From the NCBI RefSeq assembly GCF_011440305.1, contig NZ_JAAOIW010000016.1, positions 1 to 64,000 of the forward strand: a DNA stretch of 64,000 nucleotides, read 5' to 3'. This DNA comes from Paenibacillus agricola (lineage in GTDB: Bacteria > Bacillota > Bacilli > Paenibacillales > NBRC-103111). The notes below the pieces were generated by a model that ran no database searches, was not told the DNA's origin, and was given only the letters and a program-made list of their open reading frames with translations. The stretch's first letter is position 1. Every line of letters starts with the position of its first letter. Both the position numbers and the translations under genes were made by a program. Positions 44,464 to 53,809 of this stretch are shown here, piece by piece.

Positions 44464-45534
44464 ATGCCTGAAAACGAATTTGGAAACAAGATGCACGAGG
44501 GACCAAATCCTTTAAACGACGCACCTGAATTTCATGAAAAATTGCTGGACTACGGTGAAAGACCTTATTGGTCTCCAGATGGAAAACGGATTGCATTTGT
44601 TGAAAGTAACTATGGAGATATTTGTGAAATTGACATGGAAAGCAGAAAAGTTCGAAATCTAACGAAAAACTTAGGGGATCATCACTCTTTCCTGCGTGTA
44701 CTCTTTCTTGCAAACGGGGATTATCTGCTTATAGGGCCTAAGCAATTTAAAGATCGGGATATTAGCAGACATGAGGAATCCGAACTGTGGATTATGGATA
44801 AAGATGCGATACATCCTCCAAAGCCATTGGGTCGGAGAATATATGAGGGATGCGGGGTTTCAGCAATTGCCAACCGCATCACTTATGCACTAAGCAGCCG
44901 CACAACCCCTGAGCTTGGCGGGACGGATCGTTGGGAGGCCCACGTTACTGAGATTGTTTACGATGAGGATGGGCCGAAACTAGGTGAAGATAAAATTATT
45001 TATCGTACCGATGGGGGACACCGATGTGAACCACAGGATTTCCGCAATAATGACACAGAGGTAATTATGGCGGAATATTTTAACCGACCCAAAACACATC
45101 CGGATAATTGGAAATGCACCGTGAAGGGAGTCAATGTGGAAACCCTTGAGGTTCGCACCTATATCGATGAGCCCACAACACACAATGAATGCGAGGGGAT
45201 TTTTCCGGGCGGTGAATACATTTGTTTGGAGTCCTCCTGCGATCATATCAACTTCTTTCCTCCCATTGATTTGTGGAAATTGAAATTGGATGGTTCAAGC
45301 AGGCGTGTACGTATGACGAGAATGATTGATACGCCTCCATGGCGCACCAGCAATTCTAATGTCAGTCCCGATGGCAAATGGCTGGCTTTTATGATTAATA
45401 CTTATGATAGTGAGCCCGGCTATGGAATGGGGCTTGGACTTTTAAATCTGGAGGCTTGGGAGAAAAGTACGGCTGCACAGGAATGGGAGACACCAGAGGA
45501 AAGAGCAAAAAAAAGGAACACTGAACCTGAATGA
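44464..45534 (+). CDS. Cytoplasmic PD40/TolB-like beta-propeller protein, copy 2
   Basis: This 356-aa protein is a close paralogue of the previous gene. Stretches such as ERPYWSPDGKRI, FVESNYGDICEID, HHSFLRVLFLANGDYLLIGP, NDTEVIMAEYFN and EPGYG.GLGLLNL are shared. It retains HNECEGIFPGGEYICLESS. The ATG at 44464 has GGGAGG upstream. Retention of both copies suggests either different substrates or a heteromer. Confidence 0.75.
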   Translation: MPENEFGNKMHEGPNPLNDAPEFHEKLLDYGERPYWSPDGKRIAFVESNYGDICEIDMESRKVRNLTKNLGDHHSFLRVLFLANGDYLLIGPKQFKDRDISRHEESELWIMDKDAIHPPKPLGRRIYEGCGVSAIANRITYALSSRTTPELGGTDRWEAHVTEIVYDEDGPKLGEDKIIYRTDGGHRCEPQDFRNNDTEVIMAEYFNRPKTHPDNWKCTVKGVNVETLEVRTYIDEPTTHNECEGIFPGGEYICLESSCDHINFFPPIDLWKLKLDGSSRRVRMTRMIDTPPWRTSNSNVSPDGKWLAFMINTYDSEPGYGMGLGLLNLEAWEKSTAAQEWETPEERAKKRNTEPE

Positions 45535-45571
45535 CCGGGAAAATGGACCATATCAACGGGGAGGGTTTAAC

Positions 45572-47389
45572 ATGATAAAAGCCTCAAAAAAGACAGTCTA
45601 TGTGTTATTCATGGCCATATGTATGATCGTTGCGGGATGTACAGGTGGATCCGGAAGCAATGAAGCTACCAGTCCAAAGCCGACTGACACGAAAACTGAG
45701 CCTCCACCACAAACGGCACCCAGTAATTCGAACAATCTGGATCCGTATTCAGAGGAAGCGGATCAACAAATCATTGATGCTGACTTGGCCAAGGTCACGA
45801 CCCCGGAATACTTCAAAAATTCTCCGACGTTTGAGTATGTGGTGAATTTTGGTCCCACTCCTTTAAAGGACGGTTCGTACGGTCAACGTTTATTCGAAAA
45901 AACATTTAATGTAAAGCTTAAGTTTGTTAGACTTGATGGCGCGGATCGAAAAGAACAGCTGAATCTGATGTACGCCACAGGAACAATCCCAGACTTGGTG
46001 ACGATTACGCTACCGGATGTAGGGGATTATAACAAACAGGGAGTACTGGCAGAGTTGCCTCTCGATCTGGTACAAAAGAACATGCCAGAATATTATAAGA
46101 ACATGAACAAGTTCGACCCTGATCTTTTATCCATAACTAAGGTAGATGGTAAAAATATGGGGCTGGCCCGATTAAAGCCAAATGGAGGTGTACCTCGTCC
46201 CGCCGCTATAAGAGCAGATTGGCTGAAAAATGTCGGGATTACAAAGGTGCCGACAACTATCCAAGAGCTTGAAGACGCATTCCTGAAATTCAGAAATGAT
46301 GACCCTGATAAAAATGGCAAAAAGGATACGTATGCTTTGTCCAATCCAAGTACCTTTGCAGGGGATTTATGGTTTCAATCCATATTTGGAGCATTTGGGG
46401 CCAATCCGTTTATGTGGGTGGAAAAGGACGGTAAACTGCAGTTTGGTTTAACTACTCCCGAAGCCAAGGATGCTTTGAAGCTGCTGAACAAATGGTATAA
46501 AGCAGGAATCATTGATCCCGAATTTATTACGGACAATGGAAGAAGCAGTGATGTTGAGGATTTGGCTACTAAATTTGCTAAAGGAAAGCTTGGGTATATC
46601 GAAAGTCTTAGCTTTGATGATCATCAGTGGGACAATGACGGACATCTTAGTTTCAGATGGGTAGCCAATAGCCCGGATTGGAAAAAGTTTTACGATGATA
46701 ATAAAGGTGATCCTGCTAAATTATATGCCCAAAAAGTGTTTACGGATTTTGACGATAAGGTCATTCAACCCATTTATATCGATTTGCCGCCTGTTAAGGG
46801 TCCCCAAGGGAAAAGCGGGTACCATCGTCAAGGGTTCCAGGACACGATCCTGGGTTTCGGAAAACAGCTTGAAAAAGACCCGAAAAAGTTAGAAAAACTT
46901 TTGAAGATCCTGGAATTTTTGCATACGGATAAGGATACTCATATCAAGCAAAGCTTTGGTCCGGAAGGCTTGATGTGGATTACCGACAAGAGCGGACAAA
47001 AGCTGCTGAATCCGGAATGGCCGAAACACAAATTGTTTCACCCGTTGTATATTCACTTGGGGGTAAACTGGCTCACGAACGTCATGAACTGGACTAATCC
47101 CGACTATTTAAGTCTGTGGGGCCCGCGAGATGTGCAACGATTCCAGTTAACTGCCGATGTGTTCAATAAGTTTCCGTCTTATGAAAATAAACTTAAGGTC
47201 GGATTACCTTCCCAAGCCAAATATTCTGAACTGCTAAGTACAAGAGTGAAGGAATATGTCATTAAAACAATAGCAGGGGATATTGACATCGATAAAACCT
47301 TCGATCAAACCGTACAAAAGTGGAACAAAGACGGTGGTGAGCAGTTAACCAATGAAGCCAATGCTTGGTATAACAGTGTGAAAAAATAA
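45572..47389 (+). CDS. ABC transporter substrate-binding lipoprotein, LplA/YtcQ type
   Basis: This 605-aa lipoprotein has a signal peptide with lipobox VAGC (Cys at about 17) and a Pro/Thr-rich linker, then the large binding fold of the LplA group (FGPTPLKDGSYGQRLFEKTF, LNLMYATGTIPDL, DPDKNGKKDTYALS). It feeds the 41325/42321 permeases. Being last in the operon is unusual for a binding protein. GGGGAGGG precedes the ATG. Confidence 0.88.
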   Translation: MIKASKKTVYVLFMAICMIVAGCTGGSGSNEATSPKPTDTKTEPPPQTAPSNSNNLDPYSEEADQQIIDADLAKVTTPEYFKNSPTFEYVVNFGPTPLKDGSYGQRLFEKTFNVKLKFVRLDGADRKEQLNLMYATGTIPDLVTITLPDVGDYNKQGVLAELPLDLVQKNMPEYYKNMNKFDPDLLSITKVDGKNMGLARLKPNGGVPRPAAIRADWLKNVGITKVPTTIQELEDAFLKFRNDDPDKNGKKDTYALSNPSTFAGDLWFQSIFGAFGANPFMWVEKDGKLQFGLTTPEAKDALKLLNKWYKAGIIDPEFITDNGRSSDVEDLATKFAKGKLGYIESLSFDDHQWDNDGHLSFRWVANSPDWKKFYDDNKGDPAKLYAQKVFTDFDDKVIQPIYIDLPPVKGPQGKSGYHRQGFQDTILGFGKQLEKDPKKLEKLLKILEFLHTDKDTHIKQSFGPEGLMWITDKSGQKLLNPEWPKHKLFHPLYIHLGVNWLTNVMNWTNPDYLSLWGPRDVQRFQLTADVFNKFPSYENKLKVGLPSQAKYSELLSTRVKEYVIKTIAGDIDIDKTFDQTVQKWNKDGGEQLTNEANAWYNSVKK

Positions 47390-47508
47390 TTGAATTAAAA
47401 GGAAAACTTTGTTCCGTCTGTGTTTACGGAAGCCTGAATGACGGTATTTGGTTTTGGTGTGACACAAAACAAATGTCTTTTACAACTTCATCAGAACCGA
47501 AAGCATCG

Positions 47509-47551
47509 GGAGGTTGCAAAGTCTTTAAGGACTTTGTGAGCCTCCTTTTTA
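47509..47551 (+). terminator. Terminator at the end of the amidohydrolase/ABC cluster
   Basis: Arms GGGAGGTTGCAAAGTC and GACTTTGTGAGCCTCC pair with one small mismatch region around TTTAAG, followed by TTTTTAA. Confidence 0.75.
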
Positions 47552-47642
47552 ATTTCCAATATTTACAATGACTGTTATAATGGAACTTACAAGAACGTTA
47601 TCCGAAAGAGCCTGAATTATTTATAAGAATGGTGGGCTAAAC

Positions 47643-48155
47643 ATGAAGATTAAATCTAGAGGGATTTCTGAAGCTGTTCTTGAAGTGATAAACATGGATC
47701 TATCTGTTGAGTTCTGGCACAAGAAACTAGGTTTTCCTATAGTTGATCAATGGGGATATAGTGATGGGCAGTTTAACAAGAATACAGAGCAGATATGGGC
47801 TACTTGGTTATACGTTGGAGGAAGTACAAGACTGGGATTATGGCTCCCCCGTGAATTTAGCCAAGAACAATTACTTGAAAAAAGTAAGCTAATATCGGGT
47901 TGGAATGGTTTATTTGATGAAGGTGGAATTCACGTTCATTTAGCACTATATATAGATCATAATGACATAGATGACGCAATAAATAGATTAGAAGAATGTA
48001 ATATTGACTATAAGATTATAATAAATAATTTAGGTCATAAAAGGATTTATTTTAAAGATACAGAAAACAATGTAATTGAATTTTACACACTAAATATGCA
48101 TGAAGATTATTTAATGAGACTTAATAAAGGGCTTTTACAGAATATTGAAGATTAA
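47643..48155 (+). CDS. VOC (glyoxalase/dioxygenase-fold) family protein
   Basis: This 170-aa protein has the VOC beta-alpha-beta-beta-beta pattern: EAVLEVINMDLSVEFWHKKL..GFPIV at the N-terminus, HVHLALYID in the middle, and FKDTENNVIEFYTLN near the C-terminus, with a metal-type Glu. Function not predictable; members include resistance proteins and isomerases. It is more AT-rich than its neighbours. It stands alone after the terminator, with GGTGGG before the ATG. Confidence 0.75.
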   Translation: MKIKSRGISEAVLEVINMDLSVEFWHKKLGFPIVDQWGYSDGQFNKNTEQIWATWLYVGGSTRLGLWLPREFSQEQLLEKSKLISGWNGLFDEGGIHVHLALYIDHNDIDDAINRLEECNIDYKIIINNLGHKRIYFKDTENNVIEFYTLNMHEDYLMRLNKGLLQNIED

Positions 48156-48427
48156 AAAGTATTAAACGTTTTCAAAGAAGTTTCACCCTCATCTACGACT
48201 TCCCCTAGTCGGCATAACTACCACTGACTTGCCGCGTTTTTAAATCTTAATTGCAGCTGATATGAGCCCTCTTCGGGATAACAAGGTGTGGGCTAATTGA
48301 CGTTTACGATATATCCAGAGGAAACACGGCAATAGCCTAAGAACTAAAAATACCTTATTATCTTTGGAACGGGCAAGAATCCTTTTCATATCATAACATA
48401 AACAAAAATATGGATTAGGAGGGTGTT

Positions 48428-48553
48428 ATGAACAAAACCGACGCAAAAGCAGTTATAACATTCATTGTGATGGCAGTTATAATCACCTCCTTTATTATTG
48501 GGATTGATGTAAATGAGGGCGATGGTAACCAACCAGACATAGTTATAGGTTGA
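48428..48553 (+). CDS. Tiny predicted membrane protein, 41 aa
   Basis: ATG at 48428 directly after GGAGGGTGTT opens a 41-residue frame: MNKTDAKAVITFIVMAVIIT, then SFIIGIDVNEGDGNQPDIVI and G, TGA at 48551-48553. It has one TM segment (about 9-26) and an acidic tail. The ribosome site is strong. Unknown function; it lies 18 nt before the next small gene. Confidence 0.55.
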   Translation: MNKTDAKAVITFIVMAVIITSFIIGIDVNEGDGNQPDIVIG

Positions 48554-48571
48554 TGGGGTGTGTGATGGTTT

Positions 48572-48814
48572 ATGCTAAAAAACGGCAAGGGTAAAAAAGC
48601 GCCTTTCTCCAAGCTTTCTCCGCAACAGCTTGCTGTAATTGTGGGTTTATTGACTAATGCTTTAGATGTCGATTCTATCTTAATTGACAAAGATCAAAAC
48701 ATAGAAATCGTTCTTGTAGGCTCGATAAGAAAGAAAACAAAGGCGGACCGTATTGCCGAAGAACTTGGTGAGATTAGTGTAGGAGACCTTCTGGAAGCGT
48801 TCACACGTAAGTAA
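48572..48814 (+). CDS. Hypothetical protein, 80 aa
   Basis: ATG at 48572 opens MLKNGKGKKAPFSKLSPQQL, followed by AVIVGLLTNALDVDSILIDK and a C-terminus GEISVGDLLEAFTRK. Predicted mostly helical with a short beta pair. No recognised domain. Likely cotranscribed with the 41-aa membrane gene. The ribosome site is weak. Confidence 0.6.
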   Translation: MLKNGKGKKAPFSKLSPQQLAVIVGLLTNALDVDSILIDKDQNIEIVLVGSIRKKTKADRIAEELGEISVGDLLEAFTRK

Positions 48815-49551
48815 CGTTTCATCTTATATAAACAACGATTAATATTATTTGAAAATTACTAATACAAGACACCGGACAACCGCCGTTATTTAAAATGCAA
48901 TGAAGCGTCGTCTTGGGCTAATCTATAAAACTCCCATGTACCGAACATTTGTTACCAATCTGGGCATTTGCGCATATATTGGTTCTGGCTGTTAAAAAGG
49001 AAATCACTGGCATAAGCAACGAACAATATCAGCGGGTAGAATCCTATGTCACAGGCTTACAGAGGGCTCTTCAAGCAAGCAAATACAATTATTTGTTTAC
49101 TTTGAATAGAACAAAATTATATAGAACTGCCCCTAACTTGATGATAAGGTGGGGGCTGTTTGACGCTTGCGAAACAATGAGAAAATAAGCTAAGCAACAC
49201 AAGATGATATAGCTTCGGGAAGATATTATAATCAGTATGGGTCACTTGTAAACTTAAGGGAATATGATTGCGGATACTTCTTTCTTGTAAGATAAATCAA
49301 AAATACAGGTCTGATTTTTTAAAACCTGAGGAGCCTTTTATCCATTGGAGTGGAATTTGGTACATTTTTTGGAAAAGTATTGCAATATGCTTTAATCCGA
49401 GGTACGATACAACCAATGACATATATAATAACGCTTACATTTACATTAATGTTTCATTAAACCGGTTTAATGTCGAGGAGGTGAAGGTAAACGGATTGCT
49501 GTAATAGGTAAGGAAAACTGAAATACAAGTTCATTACGGAGGGGATTACCT
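48815..49551. other. Gene-poor stretch with possible coding debris and the downstream control region
   Basis: A 79-codon open frame at 48949-49188 (LPIWAFAHILVLAVKKEITG, ISNEQYQRVESYVTGLQRAL) reads like protein but has no ribosome site or convincing start and may be a gene fragment. A 78-codon frame at 49268-49504 is low-complexity and unlikely. A perfect TATAAT is at 49424-49429 and the palindrome at 49455-49472 belongs to the importer gene downstream. Confidence 0.4.
49455..49472 (+). promoter_or_regulatory. 18-bp perfect palindrome, candidate LacI operator of the peptide-type importer
   Basis: CATTAAACCGGTTTAATG is a perfect palindrome with a central CG step, the form bound by LacI-family dimers. 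It lies about 80 bp before the binding-protein gene, 26 bp downstream of a TATAAT (49424-49429). The LacI-type gene at 56463 is the obvious candidate ligand. It differs from the AAGCGCTT sites of the inositol cluster. Confidence 0.6.
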
Positions 49552-51519
49552 TTGAAAAAAAATGGGTGGCTTTTTGTTATGATGTTAATTTTTGTTATGG
49601 GTCTTGCTGCATGTGAAAGTGATCCAAATGCCAAGACAACAGTAGTCGTAACTCCTGTGGCTCCGGATAAAGCGACTCCGGTTGTTCCAACGAAGATAGA
49701 AGGTTACAAAGAGGCTCCGATGCTGGCTAAGCTTGTTACCGCCACTACATTAAAAGCGGTTACCGAACGCCTGCCAGCCAAGGAAGATATTATGGTCGAA
49801 AAGGTTGTAGAGGAAATAGGTAAGTACGGCGGCGATTGGAAGCTGCCTTGGTCAGGAGTTAACGATCGCTGGACGGTTGGTCAACCTACCGAGGAAGCGC
49901 TTTTCCGCTTTAACAAGGATGGAAGTACGGTTGAACCTAATGTAGCCAAAGGCTACGATGTTAATAAAGATTCAACAGAGTTCACCATTTATTTAAGAAA
50001 AGGCATGAAATGGTCGGATGGTATGCCTTTTACAGCGGATGATGTCCTGTTTTACTGGGAACACATGCTCAGTAAAGAGACCTTTGGTAAAAAAATCTAT
50101 GATGCGTATTACTCGATTGATCCCGTGACCGGAGATAAAGCTTTAGCTACTGTCACTAAAATTGATGATTACAGCTTCAAGGTCGTTCATAAATATCCAA
50201 GTGTGCAGTTCCTAGAGCGTGTAGCCATTGACAACAAATGGTTCCATGCACCGGCGCATTTTCAAAAGACCATTTTACCGGAATTTATAGGACAGGATAA
50301 AGCGCTTGAGATCGCAAAAAAATGGGGCTTTGAGGACGTAAAATCTTTTCTGGTGGCAACCGGATATTACTACTGGGTCTACCCGCAAATTCCAACTTTA
50401 AGAGCTTGGGTAGCGAAAAATGATCCGAATAGTGACCAATTTATTATGGAACGCAATCCGTATTTCTGGAAAGTCGATGGTGAAGGTAACCAGCTTCCAT
50501 ATATGGACCGTATCGTGGCTACCAAGGTTCAGGATCCCGCTCAAAGAATTCTGGGCGCCTTGGCAGGAGATTATAATATTCTTGATTTTGAATTTAAGGA
50601 CTTTACGGTATTGAAAGAGAATGAGAAAAAAGCGAATTTCCGGGTATTGCCTTGGACAACGCCCACCTGGACAAGTGCAGGCATTCAACTCAATCAGACG
50701 ATTGAAGACCCGAACCTGCGTAAGCTGTTCCAGGATATTAAATTCAGAGAAGCCTTATCTGTTGCGGTAGACCGGAAGGAAATTTCTGAGATCGTTACGA
50801 ATGGTTTGGGCGCTCCTATACAGGCCTCGGTTCCTGAAGGCTTGGTAGGTTACCAAAAAGGCTGGGCGGATCAATGGACTAAATTCGATCCGAAGCGTGC
50901 GAACGAACTATTGGATGGGCTTGGTTTGACTAAACGTGATAAAAACAACTTCCGTTTAAATGAGGATGGATCGGATTTAACCATAACCGTTATTGAAGGC
51001 AGTACGAATACCGCGGGCTTCCTGGAATTAGTAAAAAAATATTATGAAACTGTAGGCATTAAAGTAGATCTCAAGGTTGTGGATACAGGAACCCATCAAG
51101 AGCTCAAATACTCGAATAAAATACCGGCCACAACTGAAAACATCTCTTTAGTTAATGTATCTTTTAGACCTGATACGCTTGTGCCTCTAAGAGTCTTGAC
51201 TCCATGGTACGGACAGTATGGATTGTATACTTCATCCAATGGAAAGGAAGGAGTTAAGCCCGAGGGCGATGTTGCTTTGATTCTTGACTACTGGAATAAA
51301 GTAAAAGCTTCCACAAGCAAAGAGGATATCAATAAATGGGGTTCTGAAATCATTAAGCTTCATCAAAAAAATCAGTGGGTTATAGGCTACGCAGGTCCAA
51401 CACCTCGCCTGATCGTCGCTTCCAATAAAGTAGGGAATGTACCTAAGGATTTGATTTATTCAGATGAATTCCGCAGCATAGGTCACGGTCACCCATCACA
51501 ATTCTTTATCAAACCATAA
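49552..51519 (+). CDS. Peptide/oligosaccharide ABC transporter substrate-binding lipoprotein
   Basis: This 655-aa SBP_bac_5 family protein has a lipobox GLAAC (Cys at about 23), then NVAKGYDVNKDSTEFTIYLR and KGMKWSDGMPFTADDVLFYW, the family signature, and ends DEFRSIGHGHPSQFFIKP. The family carries peptides, nickel or oligosaccharides; LacI regulation and the neighbouring genes favour an oligosaccharide. TTG start with GGAGGGG upstream. Confidence 0.88.
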   Translation: MKKNGWLFVMMLIFVMGLAACESDPNAKTTVVVTPVAPDKATPVVPTKIEGYKEAPMLAKLVTATTLKAVTERLPAKEDIMVEKVVEEIGKYGGDWKLPWSGVNDRWTVGQPTEEALFRFNKDGSTVEPNVAKGYDVNKDSTEFTIYLRKGMKWSDGMPFTADDVLFYWEHMLSKETFGKKIYDAYYSIDPVTGDKALATVTKIDDYSFKVVHKYPSVQFLERVAIDNKWFHAPAHFQKTILPEFIGQDKALEIAKKWGFEDVKSFLVATGYYYWVYPQIPTLRAWVAKNDPNSDQFIMERNPYFWKVDGEGNQLPYMDRIVATKVQDPAQRILGALAGDYNILDFEFKDFTVLKENEKKANFRVLPWTTPTWTSAGIQLNQTIEDPNLRKLFQDIKFREALSVAVDRKEISEIVTNGLGAPIQASVPEGLVGYQKGWADQWTKFDPKRANELLDGLGLTKRDKNNFRLNEDGSDLTITVIEGSTNTAGFLELVKKYYETVGIKVDLKVVDTGTHQELKYSNKIPATTENISLVNVSFRPDTLVPLRVLTPWYGQYGLYTSSNGKEGVKPEGDVALILDYWNKVKASTSKEDINKWGSEIIKLHQKNQWVIGYAGPTPRLIVASNKVGNVPKDLIYSDEFRSIGHGHPSQFFIKP

Positions 51520-51612
51520 GTTGAGTTCGTTAATCTTGATAAGGGGGAAGTGAGTTCCCCCTTATGGGTTCCAATGGCAGCTTCGAATGAAGCGGGGAGG
51601 AAAGAATCAAAG

Positions 51613-52611
51613 ATGCTCCAATATATATTAAGAAGAATCATTTTAGTGATACCCGTTGTTATTTTCATTTCCATTATCGTGTTCTACATCATACAGCTTC
51701 CTGCTGGTGATTATGTATCTAATTACGCGGCCAAAATGGCTGTAGCCGGTGATGTTATGACACAACAAGATATGGACGAAATGAGAGTAAGCTTGAAATT
51801 AGATCAGCCCTGGTTTATCCAGTATCTTGTCTGGATGAAAAATATCATCTTGCATTTTGACTTTGGTTATTCGTTTAGCTATAACAAACCGGTTATGGCG
51901 GTTATCCAGCAATACATGGCGCTAACGATCATCGTGTCTCTGGTGACTATGGCGTTTACGTATGCAGTGGCGATTCCTATAGGTATCTACTGTGCGGTGA
52001 GGCAGTATTCGTTAGGCGATTATATATATTCAGCCATAGGTTTTCTGGGCATGGCGACGCCTCATTTTCTGTTAGCTATTATACTCATGTATCTCTCCTA
52101 CGTATACTTTGGAGATCCGCTGCTGGGGCTATTTTCAAGTGAATATGCCAATGCCGGATGGTCAATGAATAAGGTCTTCGACTTACTAAAGCATATGATT
52201 ATCCCTGTACTTGTTATTGGTTTGGCTAACACAGCAGAGCTGATTCGCGTCATGAGAGGCCAAATGTTAGATGAATTGAATAAACCGAATGTGGTGACAG
52301 CCAGATCGAAAGGTTTATCAGAAACCAAAATCTTGCTTAAATACCCGACACGGGCAGCTCTGAATCCAATTGTCAGCACGATTGGGTGGTCACTCACTTC
52401 GATTTTTACAGGCTCGACGATTACAGCGATTGTTTTGAATTTACCCATTCAAGGTCCAGTGATGTATAACGCTTTATTAGCTCAGGATATGTATTTGGCG
52501 GGTACCTGGTTATTGTTTATGGCCGTATTAACGGTCATCGGGACATTAATTTCCGACATTTTATTGGCATGGCTGGATCCGAAAATTCGTACAGAGTTTA
52601 GAGGTATGTAA
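51613..52611 (+). CDS. Peptide/oligosaccharide ABC permease, DppB type
   Basis: This 332-aa permease begins MLQYILRRIILVIPVVIFIS, the normal DppB N-terminus, with six TM segments and the loop VVTARSKGLSETKILLKYPT. ATG at 51613 after GGGGAGG; the open frame extends further upstream without a ribosome site. Confidence 0.9.
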   Translation: MLQYILRRIILVIPVVIFISIIVFYIIQLPAGDYVSNYAAKMAVAGDVMTQQDMDEMRVSLKLDQPWFIQYLVWMKNIILHFDFGYSFSYNKPVMAVIQQYMALTIIVSLVTMAFTYAVAIPIGIYCAVRQYSLGDYIYSAIGFLGMATPHFLLAIILMYLSYVYFGDPLLGLFSSEYANAGWSMNKVFDLLKHMIIPVLVIGLANTAELIRVMRGQMLDELNKPNVVTARSKGLSETKILLKYPTRAALNPIVSTIGWSLTSIFTGSTITAIVLNLPIQGPVMYNALLAQDMYLAGTWLLFMAVLTVIGTLISDILLAWLDPKIRTEFRGM

Positions 52612-52614
52612 TCT

Positions 52615-53760
52615 ATGAAAACAATCCCGATATTTGGAAAACAAAAGATGACCCCTACCAAGCCAGCCATGAGTAACGAAGTCTACTACAGCTCACAATG
52701 GCGTCTCATGTATCTAAGGTTGAAGAAGCATAAGTTAGCACGTATCAGTTTGTTTGTATTATCGATGTTGTATATTGCCGCCATCTTCGCACAGTTCATA
52801 GCGCCGTATGGCTTGCAGAGCTATGACAGTAAGTATGTGAATGCACCCCCAGTCAAAGTAAGCTTTGTAGATGCAGACGGCCAGTTTTCTTTGAGACCTT
52901 TTGTCAGTGAGCTTAAGTCAGCGAGAGACCCGATTACCCTGCGTAAAGTGTTTGTGCAAGATGACAAGGTCCGTCATGCCGTTCGTTTTTTTACCCAAGG
53001 TGAAACTTATTCATTTCTCGGTTTATTTTCAACGAATATTCACTTGTTTGGTGTGGATGAGCCTGGACGTCTATTTCTATTTGGTACAGACGGGATGGGT
53101 CGAGATTTATTGTCTCGTATCTTCTTAGGAAGTCAAATCTCATTAAGTATTCCTCTCATTGGAGTAGCGATTAGTTTTGTCCTTGGTTTGCTTATCGGTG
53201 GGGTATCGGGGTATTTCGGAGGCTGGATCGATTCTGTGATTCAGCGAATTATCGAAATTATTCGCTCCTTTCCAACGCTTCCGCTATGGATGGCACTATC
53301 TGCCGCCATACCTCCACGCATACCCGTTGTCACGATGTATATCTATATCGTCATTATATTCGCTTTTATCGGTTGGACGGAGCTGGCAAGGGTTGCTAGA
53401 GGAAAATTTATTTCTTTGAAAAATGAAGAGTATGTTCTCGCGGCCAAAATAGCAGGCGTCAGCGACGCCAAAATCATTCTCAAACATTTATTGCCTGGTT
53501 TTATTAGCTATTTGGTTGTAGCCACGACCTTAGCCATACCGAGTATGATCCTAGGTGAGACGGCTATGAGCTTTCTTGGACTGGGTATCCGGTCACCTGC
53601 TACAAGCTGGGGAGTCCTGCTTCAGGAAGCGCAGCAGATTGAGAATATAGCTTTATATCCATGGAAATTAATACCTTTGGTTTTTGTTATTCTTACCGTA
53701 TTAACTTTTAATTTTTTGGGTGACGGGTTACGCGATGCTGCGGATCCCTACAAGAGATAA
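52615..53760 (+). CDS. Peptide/oligosaccharide ABC permease, DppC type
   Basis: This 381-aa permease has an N-terminal OppC_N segment (LARISLFVLSMLYIAAIFAQ), a long extracytoplasmic part with FGTDGMGRDLLSRIFLGSQI, and the EAA loop YVLAAKIAGVSDAKIILKHL. It starts 3 nt after the DppB-type stop. The first loop is longer than usual for DppC. Confidence 0.9.
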   Translation: MKTIPIFGKQKMTPTKPAMSNEVYYSSQWRLMYLRLKKHKLARISLFVLSMLYIAAIFAQFIAPYGLQSYDSKYVNAPPVKVSFVDADGQFSLRPFVSELKSARDPITLRKVFVQDDKVRHAVRFFTQGETYSFLGLFSTNIHLFGVDEPGRLFLFGTDGMGRDLLSRIFLGSQISLSIPLIGVAISFVLGLLIGGVSGYFGGWIDSVIQRIIEIIRSFPTLPLWMALSAAIPPRIPVVTMYIYIVIIFAFIGWTELARVARGKFISLKNEEYVLAAKIAGVSDAKIILKHLLPGFISYLVVATTLAIPSMILGETAMSFLGLGIRSPATSWGVLLQEAQQIENIALYPWKLIPLVFVILTVLTFNFLGDGLRDAADPYKR

Positions 53761-53809
53761 TTGTATGGAGCGACTACTCATACCTATTTCAGTATAGTGA
53801 GGGGATATT

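Noticed and set aside
48949-49188. 79-codon open frame (ISNEQYQRVESYVTGL...)
   Set aside because: Protein-like composition but no ribosome site, TTG start only and no recognised family; treated as possible debris.
49268-49504. 78-codon open frame before the importer
   Set aside because: No ribosome site, low-complexity Asn/Tyr/Ile composition, and it runs through the operator palindrome.
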